Assembly: GCF_009746565.1 (NCBI RefSeq)
Contig: NZ_WRPN01000002.1
Coordinates: forward strand, 372,001 to 436,000
Origin: Mariniflexile maritimum
GTDB lineage: Bacteria; Bacteroidota; Bacteroidia; Flavobacteriales; Flavobacteriaceae
Direction: 5' to 3'
DNA length: 64,000 nucleotides
Below are positions 27,940 through 36,407 of the stretch, piece by piece. Every line of letters begins with the position of its first letter. Position 1 is the stretch's first letter. The notes beneath the pieces are model-generated. The model was not told where the DNA came from and did not search any database. It was given only the letters and a program-made list of their open reading frames with translations. The position numbers were made by a program, and so were the translations under genes.

Positions 27940-29550
27940 ATGAGTAAACATTTTATTTTAATTGTTTTTATGCTAAGCCTGAAAGGTTTTTCTTTTCAAA
28001 AGGATACCATTCTTCAACAATTGGAGTCAACCATCAATAAAAGGGAAGTATTTGTAAAAAAGAAATATGCGGCAATTGAAAAAATCAAGAAAGAAGCAAC
28101 AAAACATGTGTGGAATGGCGATCAATCAAAACTCTATGAGGATTATCTTTTGTTGTTCAAGGAATACCAATCGTTTAGGTACGATTCGGCTTATTATTAC
28201 ATTGAGCAAGCTAAATTGGTCGCTAGAGCAATTAACGACCCCGTAATGATTTCCACAATAAAAATTAAAGAAGGTTTTGTGCTTATGTCGTCTGGACTGT
28301 TCAACCAAGCCATTGACACCCTTAATAGTATTAATTTTGAAACTCTTACAGATGTCTATAAATTTGAATATTATTCCGTAAAGGCAAGAACTTATTATGA
28401 TTGGGCTGATTATATTGGAGATAATCGCTTTAGTGCCGATTACATTGAAAAGGGCAGTGATTTTCTATTAAAAGCACTTTTTTATGTGAAACCAGCAACT
28501 AATGAATATTGGAGTACAGAAGGTTTACGAAGGCTTAAATCGCAGGATTGGGGAGGTGCCAAAGAAGCCTTTGAAACTTGGATAGCCAATTTTAATTTGC
28601 CTACCGAGAATTATGCCATAGCGACCTCTTCGTTGGCACATGTTTATTCTATGCTTGGGGACAATGAAAAAAACATCCATTATTTAACACTTGCCGCCAT
28701 TGCGGATATACAGAGTGCTACCAAAGAAACGGTTGCGTTACGCAACTTGGCAAGTGAACTTTTTAAGGTTGGAGACTTAAAAAAGGCATATAAATATATT
28801 GGTATTGCCATGGAAGATGCTACCTTTTATAATGCCCGTCATAGAAAAGTAGAATTATCCTCGATTTTGCCCATTATAGAGAATGCCCAAATTAAAAAAA
28901 CACAAGGACAAAATGTTACCCTGAGCGCAATAATTGTTATACTTTCCATTTTAGCAATACTAGTTGTGGTTTTCTTGTTTATTATTTTTAAACAGCTTAA
29001 GGCACTCAAAAAATCCAGACGCATACTTGCCCACTCTAATCATAAACTTAAAAAACTTAACACGAATTTGAGGGAAGCCGATCGTATTAAGCAAGAATAC
29101 ATTGCTTATTTCCTTAAAGTATCGTCTGATTTTATTCATAAAATTGACCAAATCCAAAAAAGTACTTATCAAAAAATTATGGCTAAAAGACCTGAAGAGG
29201 TTTTTAGTGTATTAAAAAAATATAGTGTAAAAAAAGCGCGCATCCATCTATTTCAGCAATTTGATGAGGTTTTTTTAAAGCTTTTCCCTTCCTTTCTGGA
29301 TGATTATTACAACCTATTCCCTGAAATAGAACGTGTACATGTTAAAACTGATACATCCTTAAACAATGAGCTTCGCATATTTGCATTATATAGGTTAGGG
29401 GTACAAGACAGTAGGCAGGTTGCTGATTTTCTTGAATTATCCGTGGCAACGGTATATTCCTATAAAACACGCATAAAGAACAAGTCCAATTTTAAGGAAA
29501 ACTTTGAGCAAAAAATTATGGAGATCAAACAGTTTGAAGTAAATGAATAA
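27940..29550 (+). CDS. SusR-like membrane-bound transcriptional regulator (DUF6377 type)
   Basis: 536 residues. A cleavable or anchor signal lies at 1-19, then a helical TPR-like sensor region up to about 320 (SAYYYIEQAKLV, GLFNQAIDTL, WGGAKEAFETW), one membrane helix at about 328-350 (LSAIIVILSILAILVVVFLF), a coiled linker, and a C-terminal cytosolic part ending in a helix-turn-helix (RQVADFLELSVATVYSYKTRIKNKS). This is the layout of B. thetaiotaomicron SusR, which senses maltose-type sugars in the periplasm and activates sus genes. Its position divergent to susC supports that role. Confidence 0.83.
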   Translation: MSKHFILIVFMLSLKGFSFQKDTILQQLESTINKREVFVKKKYAAIEKIKKEATKHVWNGDQSKLYEDYLLLFKEYQSFRYDSAYYYIEQAKLVARAINDPVMISTIKIKEGFVLMSSGLFNQAIDTLNSINFETLTDVYKFEYYSVKARTYYDWADYIGDNRFSADYIEKGSDFLLKALFYVKPATNEYWSTEGLRRLKSQDWGGAKEAFETWIANFNLPTENYAIATSSLAHVYSMLGDNEKNIHYLTLAAIADIQSATKETVALRNLASELFKVGDLKKAYKYIGIAMEDATFYNARHRKVELSSILPIIENAQIKKTQGQNVTLSAIIVILSILAILVVVFLFIIFKQLKALKKSRRILAHSNHKLKKLNTNLREADRIKQEYIAYFLKVSSDFIHKIDQIQKSTYQKIMAKRPEEVFSVLKKYSVKKARIHLFQQFDEVFLKLFPSFLDDYYNLFPEIERVHVKTDTSLNNELRIFALYRLGVQDSRQVADFLELSVATVYSYKTRIKNKSNFKENFEQKIMEIKQFEVNE

Positions 29551-29844
29551 TTGTAGTTAAATATGTCATCTTTGTTATGCTTTGTTGTGAAACCCCAATA
29601 TTTAGATAAAAGCATGTCCATTAAAGCCATGTGTAAGCGCATGAATTATTCAATTAAAAATGTTAGATTGTTTTAATAATTGCACACCGAAAATGCAAAA
29701 AGAATAGTCTATTTTAAGCATTAAGGTTTGATAATACTAAGATAAAATTAACGGCTATTTTTATCCAAATCGTCTTCTTTTGCATTATATTCTCCTATCA
29801 TAAAATCTTTAGATAGAAACTTTGTCTAAAAACGCAAAAATCAC
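29551..29844. other. Intergenic region upstream of the sulfatase
   Basis: Non-coding, AT-rich. I see only a short inverted repeat TTTAGA-N11-TCTAAA at 29808-29830, next to the promoter/operator that follows. Confidence 0.45.
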
Positions 29845-29884
29845 TTTCGTTTTATTTCGTTTTTAATTTTTTTTATTAAATTTG
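29845..29884 (+). promoter_or_regulatory. Sulfatase promoter with TTTCG-N5-TTTCG operator-like element
   Basis: Perfect -7 TAAATTTG at 29877-29884. The -33 position is occupied by TTTC (29855-29858), 18 nt upstream. That TTTCG is the second of two copies exactly 10 bp apart (29845-29849 and 29855-29859). The same arrangement occurs at the glp promoter (32215-32255). Confidence 0.55.
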
Positions 29885-29903
29885 AAATTAAATAAAACTA
29901 ATC

Positions 29904-31385
29904 ATGAAGAATTTGCTCATGTTATTTTTGGTTATAAGTGTTTTCAGTTGCAAGACAAACGTTGAAACAACCGTTAATAAAAAAAGCGAAAAACCCAATA
30001 TTTTGTTAATAGTAATTGACGATCAGGGGTATGCGGATTTTTCACCATTTAAAGAACATGATAAAAGCATTTCAACTCCCAATATCACCCGATTAGGGAA
30101 ATCGGGCACCGTTTTTACCCAAGCCTATGTAACGGCACCCGTTTGTAGTCCATCAAGAGCGGGGATTTTAACAGGTAAAAATCAGTTTCGATGGGATAAA
30201 CCCGCTAGTTGGGGCCCTGGTTTGCCCAACAATGTAAAAACCATAGCCGAATATTTAAAAGAGGCAGGGTACGAAACGGCACGAATTGGCAAGAACGATT
30301 TAGGGCGTAATTTTCATAAATATAATGTTCGTGAATACCCTTTAAACCATGGTTACGATGAGTTTTTAGGCTTTAGTGCCCACGCCCATGATTATTGGTT
30401 GAGTTCCAATAAAATTAAAGAACGCACCCCCGATCCCTACGGTACCAGTGCACTTTTAGGGCCATTGATGCACAATATGGGCGAGAAAAGTTATGAAGAA
30501 GGCTATCTAACCGATATTTTAACCGATGAATCCATTGCCTACATAAAAAGAAAACGCGAAAAACCTTTTTTCTTAACGCTGGCGTACAGTGCGGTGCATC
30601 ATTTAATCCATGAGGTTCCCAAAAAATATTTAGACAAATATGGTGCTAAGGAAATACCAAACTACGACCCCGATAGTTTGATGGCTTTTGAAAAATACAA
30701 ACCGGGTACTTATTCGGCTTATTATGATAAATATTCCCGCGTTGGAGCGATAAAAGCGGAAGAATTACGCAATTACTATTTGGCAAATCTTAACTGTTTA
30801 GATGATAATATTGGGCGTGTTTTGGATGCCTTGAAAGAACAAAAATTAGACAAGAACACCTTAATTGTTTTTATTTCAGATAATGGGGGCTCGCCCCTTA
30901 CGGGTGCCAATAATGCACCCCTTACAGGCGGCAAATATGCGCTTTGGGAAGGCGGCATACGCGTGCCATTGGCTATAAGTTGGGCAGGTAATGTTGCGGC
31001 GAATAAAGTGGAAACCAGGTATGTTTCAGCAACCGATATTTTACCAACATTATTAAATGCTGCAGGTATGCCCGTTAAAGACGAAACACTCGATGGTATC
31101 AGCTTATTGAAACCCGACCCCAATAGGTTGTTGGTTTGGAAATGGCAAAAAACCTGGGCCGTTAGGCAAGGCGATTGGAAATTGACCAACACCAACGAAA
31201 ACCACTGGAAAAGCGAGCCTTCCGTACAATATATCGCACCCATTGTGGATAACATGGAACTGAAACTTTTTAATGTGGAAACAGACCCCGGAGAGCGTTT
31301 GGATTTGGCCAAAAAATTCCCTGAAAAGGTAAAAGAATTAGAACAGGCTTATGTGAATTGGTGTGAAGCAAATATTCAGCAGTAA
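29904..31385 (+). CDS. S1-family sulfatase lipoprotein
   Basis: 493 residues. Lipobox FSC with Cys at about 16, followed by KTNVE, so there is no acidic surface signal and a periplasmic location is more likely. Alkaline-phosphatase fold sulfatase: metal-binding NILLIVIDDQGYADF, then the formylglycine signature CSPSRAGILTG with the modified Cys at residue 81. Further motifs are GKNDLGR, LAYSAVHH, LIVFISDNGGSP and GGIRVPLAISW. It cleaves sulfate esters; the sugar specificity cannot be read by eye. It stands alone between two polysaccharide loci and shares a promoter element with glp. An anaerobic-type maturase is not in the window. Confidence 0.9.
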   Translation: MKNLLMLFLVISVFSCKTNVETTVNKKSEKPNILLIVIDDQGYADFSPFKEHDKSISTPNITRLGKSGTVFTQAYVTAPVCSPSRAGILTGKNQFRWDKPASWGPGLPNNVKTIAEYLKEAGYETARIGKNDLGRNFHKYNVREYPLNHGYDEFLGFSAHAHDYWLSSNKIKERTPDPYGTSALLGPLMHNMGEKSYEEGYLTDILTDESIAYIKRKREKPFFLTLAYSAVHHLIHEVPKKYLDKYGAKEIPNYDPDSLMAFEKYKPGTYSAYYDKYSRVGAIKAEELRNYYLANLNCLDDNIGRVLDALKEQKLDKNTLIVFISDNGGSPLTGANNAPLTGGKYALWEGGIRVPLAISWAGNVAANKVETRYVSATDILPTLLNAAGMPVKDETLDGISLLKPDPNRLLVWKWQKTWAVRQGDWKLTNTNENHWKSEPSVQYIAPIVDNMELKLFNVETDPGERLDLAKKFPEKVKELEQAYVNWCEANIQQ

Positions 31386-31399
31386 TGGTTTTTTAGTGT

Positions 31400-32152
31400 T
31401 TAAACAATCGTCACTTTCACGCCTTTTTCTTCAAGTTTTTTCTTGTTGAATGAGGAAATACCGCTGTCGGTTATAATTTCGTTAATGTCGCTGATGTCGC
31501 AAATTTTGGCGAAACTTTTTTTGCCGAATTTTGAGGAGTCTGCCAACACAATGGTTCGTTGTGCCGATGCCAACATTTTTTGATTCAATTGTGCTTCTTC
31601 CAGGCTTGTTGTAGATAAACCATAATCGAAATCAATGCCATCAACGCCTAAAAAAAGTTTGCTGCACGACACATTGCTCAGTATTTGTGCCGCATACGAA
31701 CCTATAACAGAAGCTGAACTGTGCCTAATATAACCACCAAGTTGCAAAATTTCAATGTTTTTATTGTGAATTAAATGCAGTACAACATATACGGAAGCGG
31801 TGATAACCGTTAGTTTTTCTTTAGGGTTTATGAATTTTGAAAGTGCCTGAACGGTTGTGCCGGAAGCTATCATAATCGAGTCGTATTCTTCAATTAATTT
31901 GGCAGCGGCTTGGGCAATACCGTTTTTTTCTTCAACTGAAATTTTTTCTTTTTCAACAACGGCGCGTTCATTTATATAGGGGTTTTCTAAAGAAGCACCA
32001 CCATGCGTTCTGTAAAGCAATCCTTTTTTTTCTAAAAGTTTTAAATCTTTTCTAATGGTAACGGCCGAAACTTCTAGGGCTTCGCATAACTCTAAAACTT
32101 CAATATGTTTTTGCTTTGCAATCTTTTGCAGGATAATTTCGTGTCTTTTCAT
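31400..32152 (-). CDS. DeoR/GlpR-family transcriptional repressor
   Basis: 250 residues. The N-terminal winged helix-turn-helix (residues 1-55: KRHEIILQKIAKQKHIEVLELCEALEVSAVTIRKDLKLLEKKGL) and the C-terminal DeoRC sugar-phosphate domain (IAQAAAKLI ... ASGTTVQALSKFI ... LGGYIRHSSASVIG ... LFLGVDGID ... IVLADSSKFGKKSFAKI) are complete. Divergent from glpD with a 144-bp spacer, so it is probably the glycerol-3-phosphate-responsive repressor of the glp genes (GlpR role). A -7-like TATATTTG at 32158-32165 is so close that its mRNA would be nearly leaderless. Confidence 0.87.
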   Translation of the reverse strand: MKRHEIILQKIAKQKHIEVLELCEALEVSAVTIRKDLKLLEKKGLLYRTHGGASLENPYINERAVVEKEKISVEEKNGIAQAAAKLIEEYDSIMIASGTTVQALSKFINPKEKLTVITASVYVVLHLIHNKNIEILQLGGYIRHSSASVIGSYAAQILSNVSCSKLFLGVDGIDFDYGLSTTSLEEAQLNQKMLASAQRTIVLADSSKFGKKSFAKICDISDINEIITDSGISSFNKKKLEEKGVKVTIV

Positions 32153-32180
32153 GTAAACAAATATAATAAAATGAAAGAAA

Positions 32181-32199
32181 TTGAAGTTTAAAACTTCAA
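32181..32199. promoter_or_regulatory. Perfect 19-bp palindrome in the glpR-glpD spacer
   Basis: TTGAAGTTTAAAACTTCAA: two 9-bp arms around one A. It sits about where the -33 box of the regulator's own promoter would be (the -7 TATATTTG is at 32158-32165). It is a good candidate operator for autoregulation. Confidence 0.5.
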
Positions 32200-32214
32200 A
32201 AATAACACAAAAAG

Positions 32215-32255
32215 TTTCGTTTAGTTTCGATATATCATTTATTTTTCTATATTTG
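32215..32255 (+). promoter_or_regulatory. glp promoter with TTTCG-N5-TTTCG operator-like element
   Basis: -7 TATATTTG at 32248-32255. TTTC at 32225-32228 occupies the -33 position with a 19-nt spacer. TTTCG is repeated 10 bp upstream (32215-32219). The element reads TTTCGTTTAGTTTCG here and TTTCGTTTTATTTCG at the sulfatase promoter. Confidence 0.55.
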
Positions 32256-32296
32256 AAACAAAATAAATTAAATTAATAATTAAAAGAAAGCGACGC

Positions 32297-33865
32297 GTGT
32301 TTGGTAGAAGTGCATTAGTGAATCAATTAAAAGAACAGTCTCAATGGGATGTTATTATTGTTGGTGGTGGTGCCACAGGTTTAGGAATCGCATTGGATAG
32401 TACCACAAGAGGTTACAAAACCTTACTTTTAGAACAGGTTGATTTTGCCAAAGGCACTTCCAGCCGAAGTACCAAACTGGTTCATGGTGGTGTGCGTTAT
32501 TTGGCACAAGGTAACATCGACTTAGTTAAAGAAGCGCTTTATGAACGCGGGCTAATGCTGAAAAATGCTTCCCATTTAGTTCGCAACCAATCTTTCATCA
32601 TTCCCAATTACAAATGGTGGGATGCTTTTTTATATACTGTCGGATTGAAAATATACGATTTTTTGGCTGGTAAATTAAGCTTCGGAACATCACTTCGTAT
32701 TTCAAAAAACGAAACGGCATCACGCTTAAAAACCATAAAACAAGAAAATCTTAAAGGTGGTGTGGTGTATCATGATGGGCAATTCGACGATTCCAGATTG
32801 GCCGTTAACATCGCACAAACCGCTATTGAGCAAGGCGCAACGGTTTTGAATCATTTTAAAGTTGAAAAACTACTTAAAAATGAAGCGGGCATCGTGAATG
32901 GTGTTGTGGCCAAAGACGCAGAAACCAATACCGTTTACAGTCTAAACGCCAAGGTAGTCATTAACGCTACGGGTGTGTTTTCAGACGATATTTTGCAAAT
33001 GGATGATGCCCTGGCTAAAAACAGCATTCGCCCCAGCCAAGGCGTGCATTTGGTTCTGGACAAATCGTTTTTACCGGGCAACGACGCCATTATGATACCT
33101 AAAACAGATGATGGTCGCGTGCTGTTTTTGGTGCCTTGGCATAACAGGGTGGTTGTGGGAACTACCGATACCTTGTTGGATAGCCATAGCTTGGAACCCA
33201 CAGCACTTGATAAGGAAATTGAATTTATATTGGAAACGGCCAACAGGTACTTAATAAAACAGGTTACTAAAAACGATGTGCTTAGTATTTTCGCTGGGTT
33301 ACGTCCGTTAGCAGCACCTAAAGATAAATCGGAAAAAACCAAGGAAATATCAAGAAGCCATAAAATTATTGTTTCTAAATCGGGGTTGATAACCATTACG
33401 GGCGGAAAATGGACCACGTATAGGCGTATGGCGCAAGACACTTTAAATAAGGCCATCGAACTGGGTAAACTGCCGGCATCTAAATGCAAAACAAAGAACT
33501 TGTTAATTCATGGAGCAGATGGTAGCACTGACACATCCCAGCATTTGTATATTTATGGTAGCGATACGAAAGGGATTCGTCAACTTATTGATGAATCGCC
33601 AGAACTGGGTGAAAAAATCCATCCCAGACTGGAGTTCATTAAAGCTGAAGTTGTGTGGGCCATAAGAAATGAAATGGCGCGAACCGTTGAAGATGTGTTG
33701 GCAAGACGTGTAAGAGTGCTGTTTTTAGATGCGGAAGCAGCCATAGAAATATCGCCAATGATCGCTACGATGTTAGCCAAGGAATTACACAAAGATAACG
33801 AATGGAAACAAGGGCAAATCTCCAATTTTATTGAAATTGCGAGCCGCTATGTCATTAAAAACTAA
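32297..33865 (+). CDS. glpD: Glycerol-3-phosphate dehydrogenase, FAD-dependent
   Basis: 522 residues from a GTG start at 32297. That start gives MFGRSALVNQLKEQSQWDVI, a normal lead-in to the FAD fold, and no better ATG exists. FAD-binding VIIVGGGATGLGIALDS (about 19-35), then the family signature FAKGTSSRSTKLVHGGVRYL, VPWHNRVVVGTTDT, and SGLITITGGKWTTYRRMA. The C-terminal DAO domain is complete. It oxidises glycerol 3-phosphate to dihydroxyacetone phosphate at the inner membrane and passes electrons to quinone. First of glpD-glpK-glpF. Confidence 0.94.
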   Translation: MFGRSALVNQLKEQSQWDVIIVGGGATGLGIALDSTTRGYKTLLLEQVDFAKGTSSRSTKLVHGGVRYLAQGNIDLVKEALYERGLMLKNASHLVRNQSFIIPNYKWWDAFLYTVGLKIYDFLAGKLSFGTSLRISKNETASRLKTIKQENLKGGVVYHDGQFDDSRLAVNIAQTAIEQGATVLNHFKVEKLLKNEAGIVNGVVAKDAETNTVYSLNAKVVINATGVFSDDILQMDDALAKNSIRPSQGVHLVLDKSFLPGNDAIMIPKTDDGRVLFLVPWHNRVVVGTTDTLLDSHSLEPTALDKEIEFILETANRYLIKQVTKNDVLSIFAGLRPLAAPKDKSEKTKEISRSHKIIVSKSGLITITGGKWTTYRRMAQDTLNKAIELGKLPASKCKTKNLLIHGADGSTDTSQHLYIYGSDTKGIRQLIDESPELGEKIHPRLEFIKAEVVWAIRNEMARTVEDVLARRVRVLFLDAEAAIEISPMIATMLAKELHKDNEWKQGQISNFIEIASRYVIKN

Positions 33866-33892
33866 TTTTGAAATTAATAACTAACACCAATA

Positions 33893-33912
33893 ACGTTTTT
33901 TTACGTTTTTTT
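33893..33912 (+). repeat. Two tandem copies of ACGTTTTTTT before glpK
   Basis: Exact 10-bp tandem duplication in the 64-bp glpD-glpK spacer. The 10-bp phase equals that of the TTTCG elements upstream, but the sequence differs. It may be regulatory or slippage. Confidence 0.35.
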
Positions 33913-33929
33913 GGTAACGCAATTTTCTT

Positions 33930-35420
33930 ATGGAAAAATACATACTAGCACTAGACCAAGGTACCACCAGTTCCAGAGCCATCGTTTTTAATAAAAAAGG
34001 CAGTATCATTTCGGTTGCTCAAAAAGAGTTTACACAATATTTCCCAAAACCAGGGTGGGTAGAACACGACCCTTTGGAAATTTGGTCCACACAAGCTGGT
34101 GTCGCTGCGGAAGCACTGGCAAAAAAAGGGTTAAACGTTGAAAACATAGCCGCAATAGGCATCACCAATCAGCGGGAAACCGTAGTGGTTTGGGATAAAA
34201 ATACGGGCAAACCTATTTACAACGCTATTGTTTGGCAGGACAAACGCACTTCCGATTATTGCGATGCGCTAAAAAAACAAGGAAAGGAAACGCTAGTACG
34301 TGAAAAAACAGGGTTGGTTATTGATTCCTATTTTTCAGGGACGAAAGTAAAATGGCTGTTGGATCATGTGGAAGGTGCCAGACAGAAAGCCGAAGCAGGC
34401 AATCTTATTTTGGGGACTATCGATACTTGGCTCGTATGGAATTTTACCAAGGGCGCACAACACATTACCGATGTTACCAATGCGTCCCGTACCATGTTGT
34501 TCAATATCAATACCATGGATTGGGATGATGAACTTCTGGAATTGCTCACCATTCCCAAAAGTATGCTGCCGGAAGTGAAGCAATCCAGTGAAATTTACGG
34601 GCATACAAAATCGACGTTTTATGATGCCAATATTCCCATCTCAGGAATTGCGGGCGACCAACAGGCGGCCTTGTTCGGGCAAATGTGCACCAACCCCGGC
34701 ATGGTTAAAAATACCTACGGAACAGGTTGCTTTATGTTGATGAATATTGGTGAAAACCCCATTGTTTCTAAAAACAATTTGCTAACTACCGTCGCTTGGA
34801 AAGTGAACGGAAAAACCAATTACGCCTTGGAAGGCAGCGTTTTTATTGCAGGTGCTGTGGTGCAATGGTTGCGCGATAGCTTAAAAATAATACGAACTTC
34901 TGCTGAAGTAGAAGCATTGGCAAGTTCGGTTTCAAACTCCGATGGGGTCTATTTTGTGCCTGCATTTGCGGGTTTAGGCGCACCACACTGGAACCAGCAG
35001 GCCCAGGGCACTATTTTTGGATTAACGCGCGGCACCACCGATGCGCACATTGCCCGGGCAGCCATTGAAGCCATTGCCTACCAAACCATGGATATATTAA
35101 AAGCCATGGAAAAAGATTCAGGAATAACCATTAAGGAATTGCGTGTAGATGGTGGTGCCACCGTAAACAATACGCTTATGCAGTTTCAGGCAGATGTTTT
35201 GAATACGGTAACCGTACGCCCTAAAATTGTAGAAACCACAGCCATGGGAGCCGCCTTTTTAGCTGGTTTAGCAGTTGGTTATTGGGAAAGTCCTGAGGAA
35301 ATTGAACAAATATGGCAAACCGACACCTATTTCAACCCGAATACCGATAGAAAAGAAATTGAAAAAAGCATCAAAGGTTGGTACAAAGCCATTGCTGCCC
35401 TAGAATATTGGACGAAATAA
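33930..35420 (+). CDS. glpK: Glycerol kinase
   Basis: 496 residues, family length. FGGY fold: [17 protein letters not shown] (ATP-binding), [33 protein letters not shown] (substrate-binding Arg-Glu pair), [13 protein letters not shown], and [28 protein letters not shown] with the FGGY signature region. It phosphorylates glycerol to sn-glycerol 3-phosphate, which GlpD then oxidises. 64 bp after glpD. High certainty. Confidence 0.96.
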   Translation: MEKYILALDQGTTSSRAIVFNKKGSIISVAQKEFTQYFPKPGWVEHDPLEIWSTQAGVAAEALAKKGLNVENIAAIGITNQRETVVVWDKNTGKPIYNAIVWQDKRTSDYCDALKKQGKETLVREKTGLVIDSYFSGTKVKWLLDHVEGARQKAEAGNLILGTIDTWLVWNFTKGAQHITDVTNASRTMLFNINTMDWDDELLELLTIPKSMLPEVKQSSEIYGHTKSTFYDANIPISGIAGDQQAALFGQMCTNPGMVKNTYGTGCFMLMNIGENPIVSKNNLLTTVAWKVNGKTNYALEGSVFIAGAVVQWLRDSLKIIRTSAEVEALASSVSNSDGVYFVPAFAGLGAPHWNQQAQGTIFGLTRGTTDAHIARAAIEAIAYQTMDILKAMEKDSGITIKELRVDGGATVNNTLMQFQADVLNTVTVRPKIVETTAMGAAFLAGLAVGYWESPEEIEQIWQTDTYFNPNTDRKEIEKSIKGWYKAIAALEYWTK

Positions 35421-35475
35421 AATGCCTCTAGCTTCCGAAGGGAAAACAATTAAAAATATTAACTAACAACGAATG

Positions 35476-35535
35476 ATGATTAACCAATTAAGAATTTTAA
35501 TGTTCAAAGCGCGTTAATTGTTGTTCGTTAATCAT
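35476..35535. promoter_or_regulatory. 9-bp inverted repeat upstream of glpF
   Basis: ATGATTAAC (35476-35484) and GTTAATCAT (35527-35535) are perfect inverted copies separated by 42 nt in the 131-bp glpK-glpF spacer. Possible regulator site or mRNA structure; function unknown. Confidence 0.3.
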
Positions 35536-35551
35536 AAATCAGTTTTAATCT

Positions 35552-36280
35552 ATGACACCATTCATTTCAGAAATCATAGGAACGGCCATCCTTATTTTGT
35601 TAGGCGGCGGCGTAGTTGCCAATGTAGTATTAAACAAAACCATTGGCAACAATAGCGGGTGGATAGTTATTACCACAGGGTGGGCATTGGCGGTTTATGT
35701 GGCCGTAGTTATTGCAGGGCCTTATAGTGGCGCGCATATCAATCCGGCGGTGAGTTTGGCACTGGCTGTAGCTGGCAAATTTCCTTGGGAAGAGGTGCCT
35801 TTATATATATTAGCCCAATTTTTAGGGGCCATGTTGGGTGCTTTTCTGGTTTGGCTTATGTATAAAAATCATTTTGACGTTACTGATGATGGCAATGCCA
35901 AAAAGGCGGTGTTCTGTACCGCACCGGCAATTAGACATACAGTTTCTAACTTTTTAAGTGAAGCATTGGGCACTTTTGTTCTTATTCTCACCATTTTATA
36001 TTTCACCGATGCCACCATTACCGATACGCAAACTGTGGTGGGATTGGGCTCGGTGGGTGCATTGCCTGTTGCTTTTTTGGTTTGGTCTATTGGTTTATCG
36101 TTAGGGGGCACCACTGGGTATGCCATCAATCCTGCGCGCGATTTAGGGCCTCGAATAGTGCACGCCTTAGTGCCTATTAAAAACAAAGCATCCAACGATT
36201 GGGGCTATGCATGGGTGCCGGTTTTAGGCCCTATTGTAGGAGCCATACTAGCGGCCTTGTTAATGTTAGCGCTATCTTAA
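35552..36280 (+). CDS. glpF: Glycerol facilitator (MIP/aquaporin family)
   Basis: 242 residues with six membrane helices and both half-helix motifs: GAHINPAVSLAL (about residues 67-78) and GYAINPARDLGPR (about 189-201). The Asp after the second NPAR (NPARD) is the aquaglyceroporin signature and distinguishes it from water-only channels. It lets glycerol cross the inner membrane passively, and GlpK traps it. Last gene of the glp block; a hairpin follows. Confidence 0.94.
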   Translation: MTPFISEIIGTAILILLGGGVVANVVLNKTIGNNSGWIVITTGWALAVYVAVVIAGPYSGAHINPAVSLALAVAGKFPWEEVPLYILAQFLGAMLGAFLVWLMYKNHFDVTDDGNAKKAVFCTAPAIRHTVSNFLSEALGTFVLILTILYFTDATITDTQTVVGLGSVGALPVAFLVWSIGLSLGGTTGYAINPARDLGPRIVHALVPIKNKASNDWGYAWVPVLGPIVGAILAALLMLALS

Positions 36281-36351
36281 TTAAGTTAAATGCCATATTA
36301 TTTGCTTTCACTTAAAGAAGTTTTGTGGGGTGTTTTGAATAATCGGTAACT

Positions 36352-36376
36352 AAAAACTATCTTTAGGGTAGTTTTT
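36352..36376 (+). terminator. Probable terminator after glpF
   Basis: 10-bp stem (AAAAACTATC / GGTAGTTTTT, one G-U) with loop TTTAG and a T-rich tail. It separates glpF from the next regulator gene. Confidence 0.6.
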
Positions 36377-36407
36377 GTGTTTTTAAAAAGCTCAAGTTTT
36401 TATTACA

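Noticed and set aside
30776-31312. 178-codon minus-strand frame inside the sulfatase
   Set aside because: Antisense to conserved sulfatase motifs; composition is not gene-like.
32935-33489. 184-codon minus-strand frame inside glpD
   Set aside because: Shadow of glpD with no domain signature.
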